Shown piece after piece: positions 9,656-18,652 of a DNA stretch of 64,000 bases. How positions within the stretch are numbered: position 1 is the stretch's first letter; every line of letters begins with the position of its first letter. The DNA comes from Maricaulis alexandrii (lineage in GTDB: Bacteria; Pseudomonadota; Alphaproteobacteria; Caulobacterales; Maricaulaceae). The DNA lies in contig NZ_SWKP01000010.1 of NCBI RefSeq assembly GCF_005871165.1, positions 1 through 64,000 on the forward strand, read 5' to 3'. The position numbers were made by a program, and so were the translations under genes. The notes under the pieces were generated by a model, which saw only the letters and a program-made list of their open reading frames with translations, searched no databases and was not told where the DNA came from.

Positions 9656-9875
9656 AATTTCCCCCAGAAAAAGAAGCGCGGCCACTCTATCCGCAACACC
9701 TTGAGAAACAAGGCACTCACCCGTCCCGGAACGGTACGACCCCGTGGCTCTTTTCGGGAAAAGCTTGGCGGGACCTCAACACAAAAGGCGCGATCCTACG
9801 GATTTCATTAGGGTTTCATTAATCCCTGAAAGCCGCACGAAACTTGCGCCACTCCCCCTGATCCGAGGAGGGTGA

Positions 9876-10985
9876 ATGATGACAGTGCGTGATTTCTGGC
9901 TGCGGGACGGGATGGGCCGTCTGGAAGACAAGTCCAATAATTTCACGGCCATGCGCATCCTGTTTGCGCTGATGGTGCTCTACGCCCATGCCCTCATCAT
10001 TCCCCAGGGCCTGCCCTATGTCGGGGCCTGGCAGGTCACGGCGGACTTCCTGGTCAATTGCGCCCTGGACGGTTTCTTCATCCTGTCCGGCTACATGATC
10101 ACCGCCTCGGCCATGAAATCGACCAGCCTCACCGGCTACGCCGCCTCGCGCATTTTCCGCATCTATCCCGGCCTGATCGCCTCGGTCATCGTCGTGATGG
10201 TGGCCACCATGTTTTTCACCAGCCTGCCGGCGGCGGAGTACTGGACCCATCGCGAGACCTGGCTCTTCCCGGTCAAACTCCTCACCCAGGCGGATCCGCT
10301 GGCCGGCCTGCCGGGTGCCTTTGAAGGCCTGCCGACCGCCTATCGGGCCAATGCGCCGCTGTGGACGATCCGGTTTGAACTCCTGGCCTATCTGGGTGTC
10401 GGCCTTCTGCTCGCCGCCGGCCTCTACAAGCACAAGCTCCTGGTCCTGTTCTGGGCCCTGGCCGCCTGTGCCGGTGGCGCGCTGGTCATCCAGTTCGGCT
10501 ATTCCGGACCGGGCGATGACACGATCCAGACCCTGTCGCGCTTCGCCCCGGCCTTCATGATCGGCGCCGCCTTCCATGCCGGCCGCGCGCATCTGCGCCT
10601 GAGCCCGGCCCTCATCGTCCTGACGCTGGCGGCCGCCCTGGCCTCCTCCCACCTCGCCATCGGCGGCATCATGAAAGATGTCTTCCTGGCCGCCCTCTTC
10701 ATCTGGATGGGCCACCGGCACATTCCCGGCCGCACCGGCGAAGCCGTGCGCAATGTCGAGGACATCTCCTACGGCATCTACATCCTGCACTGGCCGCTGG
10801 GCCAGATGCTGGCCGTGAGCCTGCCGACGATGAACACGACACTGCTGGCCCTGGCCATGTTCCTCGCCGTCCTGCCCGTCGCCTGGCTGATGCGGGTCCT
10901 CGTGGAAAGCCCGTCCCTGGTGCTGAAGTCGAAACTGTTTCCGCGCAAACGCGTTGACGTCACCAAGGCCGCGGTGCCCGCCTAG
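9876..10985 (+). CDS. acyltransferase 3 (OafA/NodX-type) membrane protein
   Basis: A 369-residue multi-pass protein with hallmarks of the acyltransferase-3 family, which O-acylates surface sugars: MRILFALMVLYAHA near the start, FFILSGYMI, and YGIYILHWPLGQML late in the protein. It has about ten hydrophobic segments and a basic C-terminus. GAGGAGGG sits just before the ATG. No polysaccharide genes flank it, so the substrate is unknown; O-antigen, membrane glycan or capsule acylation are all possible. A run of TTTCATTA repeats (about 9803-9820) lies upstream. Confidence 0.88.
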   Translation: MMTVRDFWLRDGMGRLEDKSNNFTAMRILFALMVLYAHALIIPQGLPYVGAWQVTADFLVNCALDGFFILSGYMITASAMKSTSLTGYAASRIFRIYPGLIASVIVVMVATMFFTSLPAAEYWTHRETWLFPVKLLTQADPLAGLPGAFEGLPTAYRANAPLWTIRFELLAYLGVGLLLAAGLYKHKLLVLFWALAACAGGALVIQFGYSGPGDDTIQTLSRFAPAFMIGAAFHAGRAHLRLSPALIVLTLAAALASSHLAIGGIMKDVFLAALFIWMGHRHIPGRTGEAVRNVEDISYGIYILHWPLGQMLAVSLPTMNTTLLALAMFLAVLPVAWLMRVLVESPSLVLKSKLFPRKRVDVTKAAVPA

Positions 10986-11083
10986 GTCGCATCAGGCGAC
11001 TATCCACAACTCGCACATTGAACTGGCTTGGCAGGTCCACCCTGTCAGGCCAGTTTCCACATGGGGACAAGAGGGGGATCTTC

Positions 11084-11548
11084 ATGACCGACGCTGCGGC
11101 CAAGCCGATTGATATCGATAATGAAACCTACGACCTGCTGAGCCGGGCACGCCAGAATGCCTATGTGGGCTTCTGGGTGGCCGCGTCCAATCTGCTCGTT
11201 GGCATGCTGACCTTCAACGGCATCGAGATATTCGGACCCGCCGCAACGGATTCAGCCCAGCGGCTGTTCGAACTGGTCTTCACCATCGTCTACGCCCTGA
11301 CCGTGTTCGGTTTCGCCTTCTGGTCCTGGACCGGGTCGCGTATCGGCGCGCTTCTTGTCCTGGGCTTTATCGCCATGGAAATCCTCGGGACGGTCCTGGT
11401 CATTCTGTCCGGCCGGATGATCATTCCCTGGATGCTCGTCATCCTGACCATCTTTGCCGTCAACGGCTTCCTCGGCAGCCTCGCCTACCAGGCTGAACGC
11501 AAACGCCTCAAGGACCTGATCGCATCGGGCGAGGCGGTTGCGGCATGA
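11084..11548 (+). CDS. four-helix membrane protein of unknown function
   Basis: A 154-residue protein starting MTDAAAKPIDID after AGAGGGGGATC; a longer upstream start lacks support. It has a cytoplasmic-looking N-terminus and four hydrophobic segments (VGFWVAASNLLVGMLTF, FELVFTIVYALTVFGFAF, IGALLVLGFIAMEILGTVL, IPWMLVILTIFAVNGFL). The stop codon overlaps the next start by 4 bp (ATGA), and that gene encodes a protein with a similar layout. The two probably function together. No family recognised. Confidence 0.72.
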   Translation: MTDAAAKPIDIDNETYDLLSRARQNAYVGFWVAASNLLVGMLTFNGIEIFGPAATDSAQRLFELVFTIVYALTVFGFAFWSWTGSRIGALLVLGFIAMEILGTVLVILSGRMIIPWMLVILTIFAVNGFLGSLAYQAERKRLKDLIASGEAVAA

Positions 11549-12075
11549 CCAAACGCGGAACCTATGTCGGCGTCGACATCATGAAGCCGGTCGCGCCAAC
11601 GTCGGAAAAGCAGGCGGAACTGCAGGCTGAAGCGGAGGCCGATGCTTTCGCGGGTTTCGACCTGAATACGCTGGAAGGCGCTCGCAATGCCGTGCGCCCG
11701 GCCGCCGTGCTGCTAGGCCTCCAAGCCTTGTTCAGCCTGGTCTTTGCGGCCCTGTATGCGGGTCAGGATGTCACCCTGGCCCTCACTCACACCCTTGGGC
11801 TCGTACTGTTGGGCAGTCTGGCCGGCTTCGTCTTCGTCGGAAGCCGAATTGCCACAATCCTGGCGGCGCTTTGGGTGGCGCTCGAATGGCTCACCAAGGT
11901 GATCAATATCCTCAATGGCGAACTGGGCTATATCCTGTCCGGAACCATATATCTGGTTTTCCTGACCGGGGCTGTGGCATGGGCCGTGCCTGCGAGTTTT
12001 GCCTATGTCCGGCATGCGCGAAAGGCCAAGACGGAGCCCGCCGAGCCGAATACGCCGGACTCCCCTACCCCTTGA
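11545..12075 (+). CDS. membrane protein, partner of the preceding gene
   Basis: A 176-residue protein with a 50-residue soluble N-terminus ([20 protein letters not shown]) and four hydrophobic segments ([70 protein letters not shown]). The topology mirrors the upstream gene, and the ATGA overlap suggests translational coupling. Its last 11 bp overlap the 3' end of the convergent purA. Function unknown. Confidence 0.72.
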   Translation: MTKRGTYVGVDIMKPVAPTSEKQAELQAEAEADAFAGFDLNTLEGARNAVRPAAVLLGLQALFSLVFAALYAGQDVTLALTHTLGLVLLGSLAGFVFVGSRIATILAALWVALEWLTKVINILNGELGYILSGTIYLVFLTGAVAWAVPASFAYVRHARKAKTEPAEPNTPDSPTP

Positions 12076-13354
12076 ACGGGTCCTGCATCAGGATCACGTC
12101 CTCGCGTTCCGGCGAGGTGGAGACCAGGGCGATCGGGCATTCGATCAGTTCTTCCAGGCGGCGGACATATTTGACGGCTTCGGCCGGCAGGTCGGCCCAG
12201 GATCGGGCGCCTGCGGTGGAGCCTTCCCAGCCCTGCAGCTCTTCATAGACCGGTTTGACGCGCGCCTGGGCTTCCTTGCCGGCCGGCAGGTAGTCGAGGC
12301 GTTCACCGTCGAGGTCATAGGCCACGCAGACCTTGATCGTCTTGAACCCGTCCAGCACGTCCAGCTTGGTCAGGGCGACGCCGTGCACACCGCCGACCTG
12401 CAGGGTCTGGCGGGTGATGACAGCGTCGAACCAGCCGCAGCGGCGCTTGCGTCCGGTGACCACGCCGAATTCACGGCCGCGCTCGCCCAGGGACTGGCCG
12501 TCTTCGTCGAACAGCTCGGTCGGGAAGGGGCCTTCACCGACGCGGGTCATGTAAGCCTTGGCGATGCCCAGCACATAACCGACATCCTTGGGACCGACGC
12601 CGGTGCCGGCCGAGGCCTGGCCGGAGACGGTGTTGGACGAGGTCACGAAAGGATAGGTGCCGTGGTCCACGTCCAGCAGGGCGCCCTGGGCGCCTTCGAA
12701 CAGGACTTTCTGGTCGGAATCGATGACGGATTTCAGCACGCGCCAGACCGGCGCGGCATAGGGCAGGATTTTCGGCGCGATCTCGAGCAGTTCGGCGACG
12801 AGCTGGTCCGCGGAATATTCCGGCTGGTTCATGCCGCGGCGCAGGGCGTTGTGGTGGTGCAGGATTTCGGCGACGCGGGCGCGCAGAGCCTTTTCGTCGG
12901 CCAGGTCGACCACGCGGACGGCGCGGCGTCCGACCTTGTCTTCATAGGCCGGACCGATACCGCGGCGGGTCGTGCCGATGGCCTCGCCGTCATCGCGGTT
13001 CTCGCGCATGGCGTCGAGTTCGCGATGGATCGGCAGGATCAGCGAGGCTGTCTCGGAAATCTTCACGACTTCCGGGGTGATGGCGACGCCCTGTTCGGCG
13101 ATGCGGTCGACCTCGGCCACGAAGGCCCAGGGATCAACGACCACACCATTGCCGATCACGGAGAGCTTGCCGCGGACCACGCCGGAGGGCAGCAGGGAAA
13201 GCTTGTAGACATTCTCGCCGACGACGAGCGTATGGCCGGCATTGTGACCGCCCTGGAAGCGGGCCACCACATCGGCGCGGTGCGACAGCCAGTCAACCAG
13301 CTTGCCCTTGCCTTCATCGCCCCATTGAGCGCCGACGACTGTCACATTGGCCAT
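12065..13354 (-). CDS. purA: adenylosuccinate synthetase
   Basis: A 429-residue enzyme that joins IMP and aspartate using GTP, the first committed step to AMP. The N-terminal P-loop signature [11 protein letters not shown] and the downstream QGGHNAGHT and [14 protein letters not shown] blocks are intact, and the length matches the bacterial family. The ATG at 13354 begins the conserved MANVTVVG; the upstream extension is spurious. The 3' end overlaps a convergent membrane-protein gene by 11 bp, so the two transcripts are complementary there. Confidence 0.98.
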   Translation of the reverse strand: MANVTVVGAQWGDEGKGKLVDWLSHRADVVARFQGGHNAGHTLVVGENVYKLSLLPSGVVRGKLSVIGNGVVVDPWAFVAEVDRIAEQGVAITPEVVKISETASLILPIHRELDAMRENRDDGEAIGTTRRGIGPAYEDKVGRRAVRVVDLADEKALRARVAEILHHHNALRRGMNQPEYSADQLVAELLEIAPKILPYAAPVWRVLKSVIDSDQKVLFEGAQGALLDVDHGTYPFVTSSNTVSGQASAGTGVGPKDVGYVLGIAKAYMTRVGEGPFPTELFDEDGQSLGERGREFGVVTGRKRRCGWFDAVITRQTLQVGGVHGVALTKLDVLDGFKTIKVCVAYDLDGERLDYLPAGKEAQARVKPVYEELQGWEGSTAGARSWADLPAEAVKYVRRLEELIECPIALVSTSPEREDVILMQDPFKG

Positions 13355-13509
13355 TTCAGCCTCCCGTTTTGAGCCCCGGCCATCCGGCTGACACCCGGCC
13401 CGGCCCGACAATGGGCAGGGGCGGAAAGTCAGTCATCTGAGGATCAGGAATGGCCGGTCCGAACGGGCCGCAGGCTTAGAACAGATCGGGGGCGCTCACA
13501 AGAGACGGA

Positions 13510-15042
13510 TCAGCGGTCCGCACCCCCCGTTCGCGCAAAGCGGATGCCCTCATATGTCAGGGCCTGCACCTGCCCGCTCGCATCGCGCTCGAATTCGATC
13601 GGATCGGGAACGGAACCGGGATTGTTCCAGCCGGCAAACAGGTCCGGACGCCCCGGCTCGAGAGTGAGGCGGTAATCGCCCAGGTGCGCCACCAATGCCC
13701 GGTCTTCCAGGCCCACCCGGAACGCCACCCCGTCGAGACCGGCGGAATAGACGCCCTCATAAGCAGCCAGCGCATCGGCCGGCGGGGTCCAGGCCCAGCC
13801 GTCCCAGCGGGCCTCCGCTCGGAATTCGTCCAGCGCCTCGCGGCGACGGTTGAGCAGCCAGTCGATCCGCGGCGGATATTGCTCGACCCGGATATCCGCC
13901 CAGCGCTCGGCATCCTCATGCTCGATCAGGAATTGCAGATACATGATCACCGTGCGGCTGGTCAGCCAGCCGGTCATGTTGTCGGAATTGGAGAAGCTGG
14001 CGATACCGACACCCAGATCCGGCGAGAAGGCCATCATGGTGCGCGCGCCGGTATAGCCCCCGCCATGGACATAGAGGGCATGGCCCTCGAAATCACAGAC
14101 ATTCCAGCCCAGCGCATAGCCCGAACAGGGCAGTTCGATCGCATTGCGGCCGTCTTCCTGGTGCGTGTCGACGAAAGAGGTCTGGGCGGTGGTGACCATG
14201 TCGGCGGTCAGGCCGGATCCGGCCGGGCCTTCACCGCGCAATTGCAGCTGCAGCCAGTGCGCCATGTCGGTCGTGGAGGTCACCATGCCGCCGGCGGATT
14301 GCATCATCCCGTCCGTCTTCGGCGGCACATCGGCCCAGCCGGTCTCCCCGCCGGTCCAGATATGGTTCCAGGACAGGGTATCGAGGCTGAAATCGGAGGT
14401 CCTTGCCGAGGTGTGGTCGAGCCCCAGCGGCTGGAAAATGTCCTCGGCCAGCCAGTCCTGCCAGGCCCGGCCGGTCGCGCTCTCCAGGATCGCGCCATAA
14501 ATGTTGTAACCCAGATTGTCATAGTCGAAACCAGGCTCGCGAGCGGATCCGAAATTCGAGATCAGGACCGGATAGAGGTCCGGCTCCACCCGCATCGCAT
14601 AGGCTTCCAGAAAGGTCAGGACATCGACACTGATCGGCACCTGGTGGGTGATCAGGTCGCGCAGCGTCCAGTCCGCTGCGTCCAGCCCGCCGGGCAGCTC
14701 CAGGCCGGGCCAGTGATCGGCGATCGTGCTGTCCAGGGACAGAATGCCCTGGGCATCCAGCCGCGCCGCCAGCAAGCCCATGAAGGCCTTGGTCTGCGAG
14801 GCGATATAGATCGGCGTGTCCGGCGTGAAAGGCGCGCCCGTCGCCGTATGGCGGATGCCATCGGTCCGGTTGAGGAGGACCTCGTCCGCCGTCACCACGA
14901 CCACGCCATAGCCCGGATCGATACCCTCAAAACGGTCCAGCCAGGCGTCCAGAGACTGGACGGCACCTTGCGGGGTTTCCGCGTGCGCCAGAGGGGCGAG
15001 GCAGGTCAGGGCCAGGGCGGCGAGACAGGTTGTAACACGCAT
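13510..15042 (-). CDS. secreted serine hydrolase of the beta-lactamase (class C/EstB) fold
   Basis: A 510-residue protein with a signal peptide (RVTTCLAALALTCLAPLAHA). It has the three class C beta-lactamase/esterase motifs: S-x-x-K in IASQTKAF, Y-x-N in YDNLGYNIYG, and H-x-G in YVHGGGYTG. A further domain of about 130 residues follows the catalytic domain (AYEGVYSAGLDGVAFRVG), a lipocalin-like tail often seen in such hydrolases. The likely role is an esterase or D-amino peptidase in the periplasm rather than a true beta-lactamase. CCGGAG precedes the ATG at 15042. The AraC gene just upstream on the same strand may regulate it. Confidence 0.88.
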   Translation of the reverse strand: MRVTTCLAALALTCLAPLAHAETPQGAVQSLDAWLDRFEGIDPGYGVVVVTADEVLLNRTDGIRHTATGAPFTPDTPIYIASQTKAFMGLLAARLDAQGILSLDSTIADHWPGLELPGGLDAADWTLRDLITHQVPISVDVLTFLEAYAMRVEPDLYPVLISNFGSAREPGFDYDNLGYNIYGAILESATGRAWQDWLAEDIFQPLGLDHTSARTSDFSLDTLSWNHIWTGGETGWADVPPKTDGMMQSAGGMVTSTTDMAHWLQLQLRGEGPAGSGLTADMVTTAQTSFVDTHQEDGRNAIELPCSGYALGWNVCDFEGHALYVHGGGYTGARTMMAFSPDLGVGIASFSNSDNMTGWLTSRTVIMYLQFLIEHEDAERWADIRVEQYPPRIDWLLNRRREALDEFRAEARWDGWAWTPPADALAAYEGVYSAGLDGVAFRVGLEDRALVAHLGDYRLTLEPGRPDLFAGWNNPGSVPDPIEFERDASGQVQALTYEGIRFARTGGADR

Positions 15043-15134
15043 GGTCAACTCCGGTTGGACTTCAGTTGGCAACCTGTCTAGGCGAACCCCGCCAACCTGG
15101 CTTGAACGGATGTAACGCGGTGCAGGATCGTCCG

Positions 15135-15938
15135 TCAGGCGGCCTGCATCAGGCGTCGCAACCGGCTCGGGGCATGCCCGGTCTGGCGCTTGATCGCCCG
15201 GCACAGATGCGCCTGGTCGGCAAAGCCGGCCTCGGCCGCAACCCGGGCGAGACTGTCCCGCGCCCCCATCAATCCCAGCGCCCGGGAAACACGGCAGCGG
15301 GTCCGGTAAACGCTCGGCGGGATGGTGAAATGGCGGACGAATTCCCGCGAGGCCTGAACACGGTGCACGCCCGCCTCGACGGCCATCACCGCAAAATCCG
15401 CCTCATCCTCCGGATCGCCCAGGCGCTGCCGGATCGTCAGCAGCCAGTCGGGGACGGGTCCGCATGTCCGCTCGGCCGGGCCGGACAGGGCCAGAAGATC
15501 GGTGAGGATCGCACCGGCATCGGCCTCCGGCTCATCCAGCAGCCCGATCAGGTCGGACAGCGCCCGGTCCGGACGGCAGGACCGCCACGACCAGTCCTCA
15601 CCGACCACAGCGGACAGATCGCTCGCCGGATCGATGTTCACCGACAGGATGACCGCGCCATCCCGGCCGTAATCATTGGCGTGATCCAGTCCGGCCGGCT
15701 TGATGCAGAGGCTGGGCAGGTCCGTCTCCACTTCCCGCCCGTCATGACGCTCGCGGATGGCGCCGGCCAGAAGGAAGGAAATCTGGTGATGGTCATGATT
15801 GTGGGTCGCCATCCCGCTGGCGGCACCATAGCCGGTCAGGCGCACATGCGTGCCCTGGTGCCGGATCAGCTCTGTCTGCCGGTATTTCATCAAATTGCGC
15901 ATCCCATGCTTCTCATCGTCAGATGCCTGAGAGCCCAT
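15135..15938 (-). CDS. AraC-family transcriptional regulator
   Basis: About 267 residues. The N-terminal half is a cupin-type sensor (HNHDHHQISFLLAGAIRER, then ETDLPSLCIKPAG). The C-terminal half has the two AraC HTH units, with the second well conserved (DSLARVAAEAGFADQAHLCR, then AIKRQTGHAPSRLRR). The start is uncertain: Met1, Met13 and Met17 (15938, 15902, 15890) are all possible, and the cupin would be complete from any of them. It is upstream of and co-directional with the serine hydrolase gene and divergent from the secreted DUF1579-like gene; either may be a target. Confidence 0.85.
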   Translation of the reverse strand: MGSQASDDEKHGMRNLMKYRQTELIRHQGTHVRLTGYGAASGMATHNHDHHQISFLLAGAIRERHDGREVETDLPSLCIKPAGLDHANDYGRDGAVILSVNIDPASDLSAVVGEDWSWRSCRPDRALSDLIGLLDEPEADAGAILTDLLALSGPAERTCGPVPDWLLTIRQRLGDPEDEADFAVMAVEAGVHRVQASREFVRHFTIPPSVYRTRCRVSRALGLMGARDSLARVAAEAGFADQAHLCRAIKRQTGHAPSRLRRLMQAA

Positions 15939-16088
15939 GATCGGATGATGAAAGCTTGGTCATTTGACCGCGAACCCCTGCGACGAACCGCCGGGAAAGT
16001 GCGATGAAGCGTCCCGGCTTCGCCTTGCCGCCCATTGCGCCCCATGCCAGCGTGATGAAACGCTGATGCTGTATCGGGAGGGATCGTG

Positions 16089-16658
16089 ATGAAATTGACC
16101 AAGCTTGCCGCGATGGCGGCACTCTTCAGCCTCGCCGCCAGCCCGGCGCTCGCCCAAGCGGGCGCGCCGGCTTGCACGGCTGACGTCCATGATGATTTCG
16201 ACTTCTGGGTCGGCGAATGGAATGTCTATGCCCCGGGAAATGAAGAGGGTTTGGGCCCCTATGTCGGCCATAACACGGTCGAGAAAATCCACGGTGGATG
16301 CCTGATCACCGAACATTGGGTCAACACGGCGGGCGCCGGCGGGGAAAGCATGAACATGTATGACCCGCTGATCGGCGCCTGGCGCCAGGTCTGGATGAGC
16401 AATGGCTGGTTCATCGACTATACCGGCGGTCTCGATGAGGACGGCGCCATGGTGCTGACCGGAAACTCCCATACCGCCCAGACCGGCGTGACATCCCCCA
16501 TCCGCGGCACCTGGACCCTGCAGGATGACGGCACGGTCCGTCAGGTCTTCGAACAACCCGATGCGGAAGGTGAGTGGCAGATCGTCTTCACCGGCGTCTA
16601 TGTCCGCGAGGAAAACGACCCGCGCGCCGAAGAAGCCGAGGCGGCCCGGGCGGGCTGA
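16089..16658 (+). CDS. secreted DUF1579-like protein
   Basis: A 189-residue protein with a clear signal peptide (KLAAMAALFSLAASPALAQA). The mature part opens with DDFDFWVGEWNVY, and NTAGAGGESMNMYDP, WRQVWMSNGW and RGTWTLQDDGTVRQVF follow. This is a lipocalin-like single domain as in DUF1579-type proteins. The ATG at 16089 sits six bases past GGAGGGA, better than the GTG three bases earlier. Function unknown; small-molecule binding in the periplasm is plausible. The gene ends in a strong bidirectional terminator. Confidence 0.75.
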   Translation: MKLTKLAAMAALFSLAASPALAQAGAPACTADVHDDFDFWVGEWNVYAPGNEEGLGPYVGHNTVEKIHGGCLITEHWVNTAGAGGESMNMYDPLIGAWRQVWMSNGWFIDYTGGLDEDGAMVLTGNSHTAQTGVTSPIRGTWTLQDDGTVRQVFEQPDAEGEWQIVFTGVYVREENDPRAEEAEAARAG

Positions 16659-16678
16659 CATTCCCCGGCGTTGAACAA

Positions 16679-16712
16679 AAATAGGCCCCGCAGATCACTG
16701 CGGGGCCTATTT
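16679..16712. terminator. bidirectional intrinsic terminator
   Basis: A 15-bp perfect stem (16679-16693 with 16698-16712) with loop ATCA is flanked by A-rich sequence on the left and a T-run on the right. It serves the convergent genes ending at 16658 (plus) and 16733 (minus). Confidence 0.9.
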
Positions 16713-16732
16713 TTTGATCCGGATGCGTCGGC

Positions 16733-17305
16733 CTACTGACCGAAGCGATAGCCGAAGCGGATGCCGACATTGTCGAGGGCCTGGTTGCGGCCCGAGGCCA
16801 GGATCTGGCCGTGAGAGATATGCTCGTAATAGGCACCGACCGACCAGGTCTCGGTCAGGTCATAGTCCAGGCCCAGGGCCGTGTGGAACAGGATTTCATT
16901 GCCCATCAGCGCCCGGGTCGTGGCCAGGCGGATACGGGTCGGATCGCCGGGAGGGGAATTCGGGTCAATGTCGACGACGCCGTCATTGTAGGACAGGCCT
17001 TCACGGATCTCGAGATTCCAGCCCTCGGCGAATTCCCAATTCCAGGCCAGACCGGCCGCCCCGAAATTCGTCAGGCCATTCGTGTTGAAGGAGCCGTACA
17101 CATAGGGGCGCGGCGACCAGATGATGGCGAGGAAATCCGGCGACGGAAACAGGATGTCGGCGGTGATGTTGGGACCGTCTTCGACATGGTCGGACAGGTC
17201 ATGCGCCGTGGCACCGAGACGGAATTCGAAGCCGCGATCATCATCGGCCATGGCCGTGGCCGACAGACAAGAGACAGCCAGAACGGCCAAACCGGTACGA
17301 AGCAT
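16733..17305 (-). CDS. PagL-type lipid A 3-O-deacylase (acyloxyacyl hydrolase)
   Basis: About 190 residues with a signal peptide (TGLAVLAVSCLSATAMAD) and alternating amphipathic strands ending in an aromatic C-terminus (GIRFGYRFGQ), as in an eight-stranded outer-membrane barrel. Near the C-terminus YYEHISHGQIL supplies the H-x-S catalytic pair of PagL, followed by GRNQALDNVGIR. PagL removes the 3-O acyl chain of lipid A in the outer membrane. Two starts are possible, 17311 and 17305; the second is better spaced from AGAGGGG. Confidence 0.82.
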   Translation of the reverse strand: MLRTGLAVLAVSCLSATAMADDDRGFEFRLGATAHDLSDHVEDGPNITADILFPSPDFLAIIWSPRPYVYGSFNTNGLTNFGAAGLAWNWEFAEGWNLEIREGLSYNDGVVDIDPNSPPGDPTRIRLATTRALMGNEILFHTALGLDYDLTETWSVGAYYEHISHGQILASGRNQALDNVGIRFGYRFGQ

Positions 17306-17373
17306 GAGCATTTCCCCTCTACCCGCCCGGTCGGGCGGTCAGTTCAGATTCGTTATGAGCGATACCGCTTTGA

Positions 17374-18552
17374 TCACATCGCGTCCAGCGCTTCGCGATA
17401 GGCCCAGTCAAGCCAGGGCCCCAGCGCGGCGATGTCATCCGCCTCGATCGTCGGACCGCACCAGATGCGGATCCCCGGTACGGAAGACCGGTGCATGTTG
17501 ACGTCCAGGGCCGCATTCTCCCGCTCCAGCAGGGAACACAGCTTCTTGGTCAGCGCCCATTGCGCTTCGGTATCCATCGCCAGCACCGCCGGTTCGGTGA
17601 ATTTGAACGCCACCGACAGGGGCGAGCGCACAGCTTCGTCCTCGCACAGATAGCTCGCCCAGTCGCAAGTCTGCGCCCAGGCATCGAGCGCCTCGAAATT
17701 GGCTTCGCGCCGCTTGATCAGGGCGTCCAGCCCGCCGATCCGGCTCGCCCATTTCAGTGCGGCGACATAGTCCTCGACCGCCATCAGGGAGGGTGTGTTG
17801 AGGGTGGAGCCCTCATAGATCGCCATATTGGCCTGATCGCCCTTGTGCAGCTGCAGGATGGCCGGGACCGGCCAATCCGGCTTGTAGCTGTTGAGGCGTT
17901 CGATGGCGCGCGGCCCCATCACCAGCATGCCGTGCTGGGCTTCGCCGCCCATGCATTTCTGCCAGGAGAAGGTCAGCACATCGATCTTGGACCAGTCGAT
18001 ATCCACGGCGAAGGCGCCGGAGGTCGCATCACACAGGGTCAGGCCCGCGCGGTCCGCATCGATCCAGTCATAATCGGGGATGCAGACACCGGCCGCCGTG
18101 CCGTTGAGCGTGAACACCGCATCGCGCTGGCCGTCATATTCCGACAGGTCCGGCAATTGACCGGCCGGGGTCTGGAAGATGCGCAGATCATCCAGCGGCA
18201 ATTCCTCGCGGGCATCCGTCGCCCAGCGATTGCCGAACACATCCCAGGCGAACACATCGACGCCCCGCGGGCCCAGCAGGGACCACATCGCCGCTTCCAT
18301 CGCGCCGGTGTCGGACCCCGGCATGACAGCAACGTGATAGCCTTCAGGCAGGCCGAGCAGGACATGGGTCCGCTCGATCGCTTCCTTGATGCGCGCCAGA
18401 CCCGGTCCGCCACGGTGGGTGCGCGAGAGCGGCGCATCGGCGATCGCCTCCCAAGACCAGCCCGGATATTTCTTCACGGGACCGCAGGAGAAACGCGGAT
18501 CCGACGGTCGCAGGACGGGTTTGGGATTATTCGTGTGGGTCGGGGCGGTCAT
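17374..18552 (-). CDS. serC: phosphoserine aminotransferase (alpha/archaeal type)
   Basis: A 392-residue PLP enzyme of serine synthesis, converting 3-phosphohydroxypyruvate to phosphoserine with glutamate. The family start is visible (RPSDPRFSCGPVKKYPGW), then HRGGPGLARIK, LCDATSGAFAVDIDWSK and the PLP lysine Lys199 in FSWQKCMGGE. This matches the alphaproteobacterial/Methanosarcina SerC branch rather than the E. coli type. The start MTAPTHTNN (18552) was chosen; the longer version overlaps the divergent aminotransferase. serA, often next to this serC type, is not adjacent here. Confidence 0.93.
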   Translation of the reverse strand: MTAPTHTNNPKPVLRPSDPRFSCGPVKKYPGWSWEAIADAPLSRTHRGGPGLARIKEAIERTHVLLGLPEGYHVAVMPGSDTGAMEAAMWSLLGPRGVDVFAWDVFGNRWATDAREELPLDDLRIFQTPAGQLPDLSEYDGQRDAVFTLNGTAAGVCIPDYDWIDADRAGLTLCDATSGAFAVDIDWSKIDVLTFSWQKCMGGEAQHGMLVMGPRAIERLNSYKPDWPVPAILQLHKGDQANMAIYEGSTLNTPSLMAVEDYVAALKWASRIGGLDALIKRREANFEALDAWAQTCDWASYLCEDEAVRSPLSVAFKFTEPAVLAMDTEAQWALTKKLCSLLERENAALDVNMHRSSVPGIRIWCGPTIEADDIAALGPWLDWAYREALDAM

Positions 18553-18652
18553 CGTATCGTCCACGGCGGGTCTCCGGCAGGTGGCAGCAGGCAAGTCGGT
18601 ACAGCGGTTTGCACGTTGACGCCCTGAGTGCGTCGGGGCAAGAGGCTGGGTC

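Noticed and set aside
13510-15042. True antibiotic-resistance beta-lactamase
   Set aside because: The SxxK/YxN/HxG set and extra C-terminal domain fit the broad EstB/penicillin-binding hydrolase group; nothing specific to AmpC-type resistance enzymes is seen.
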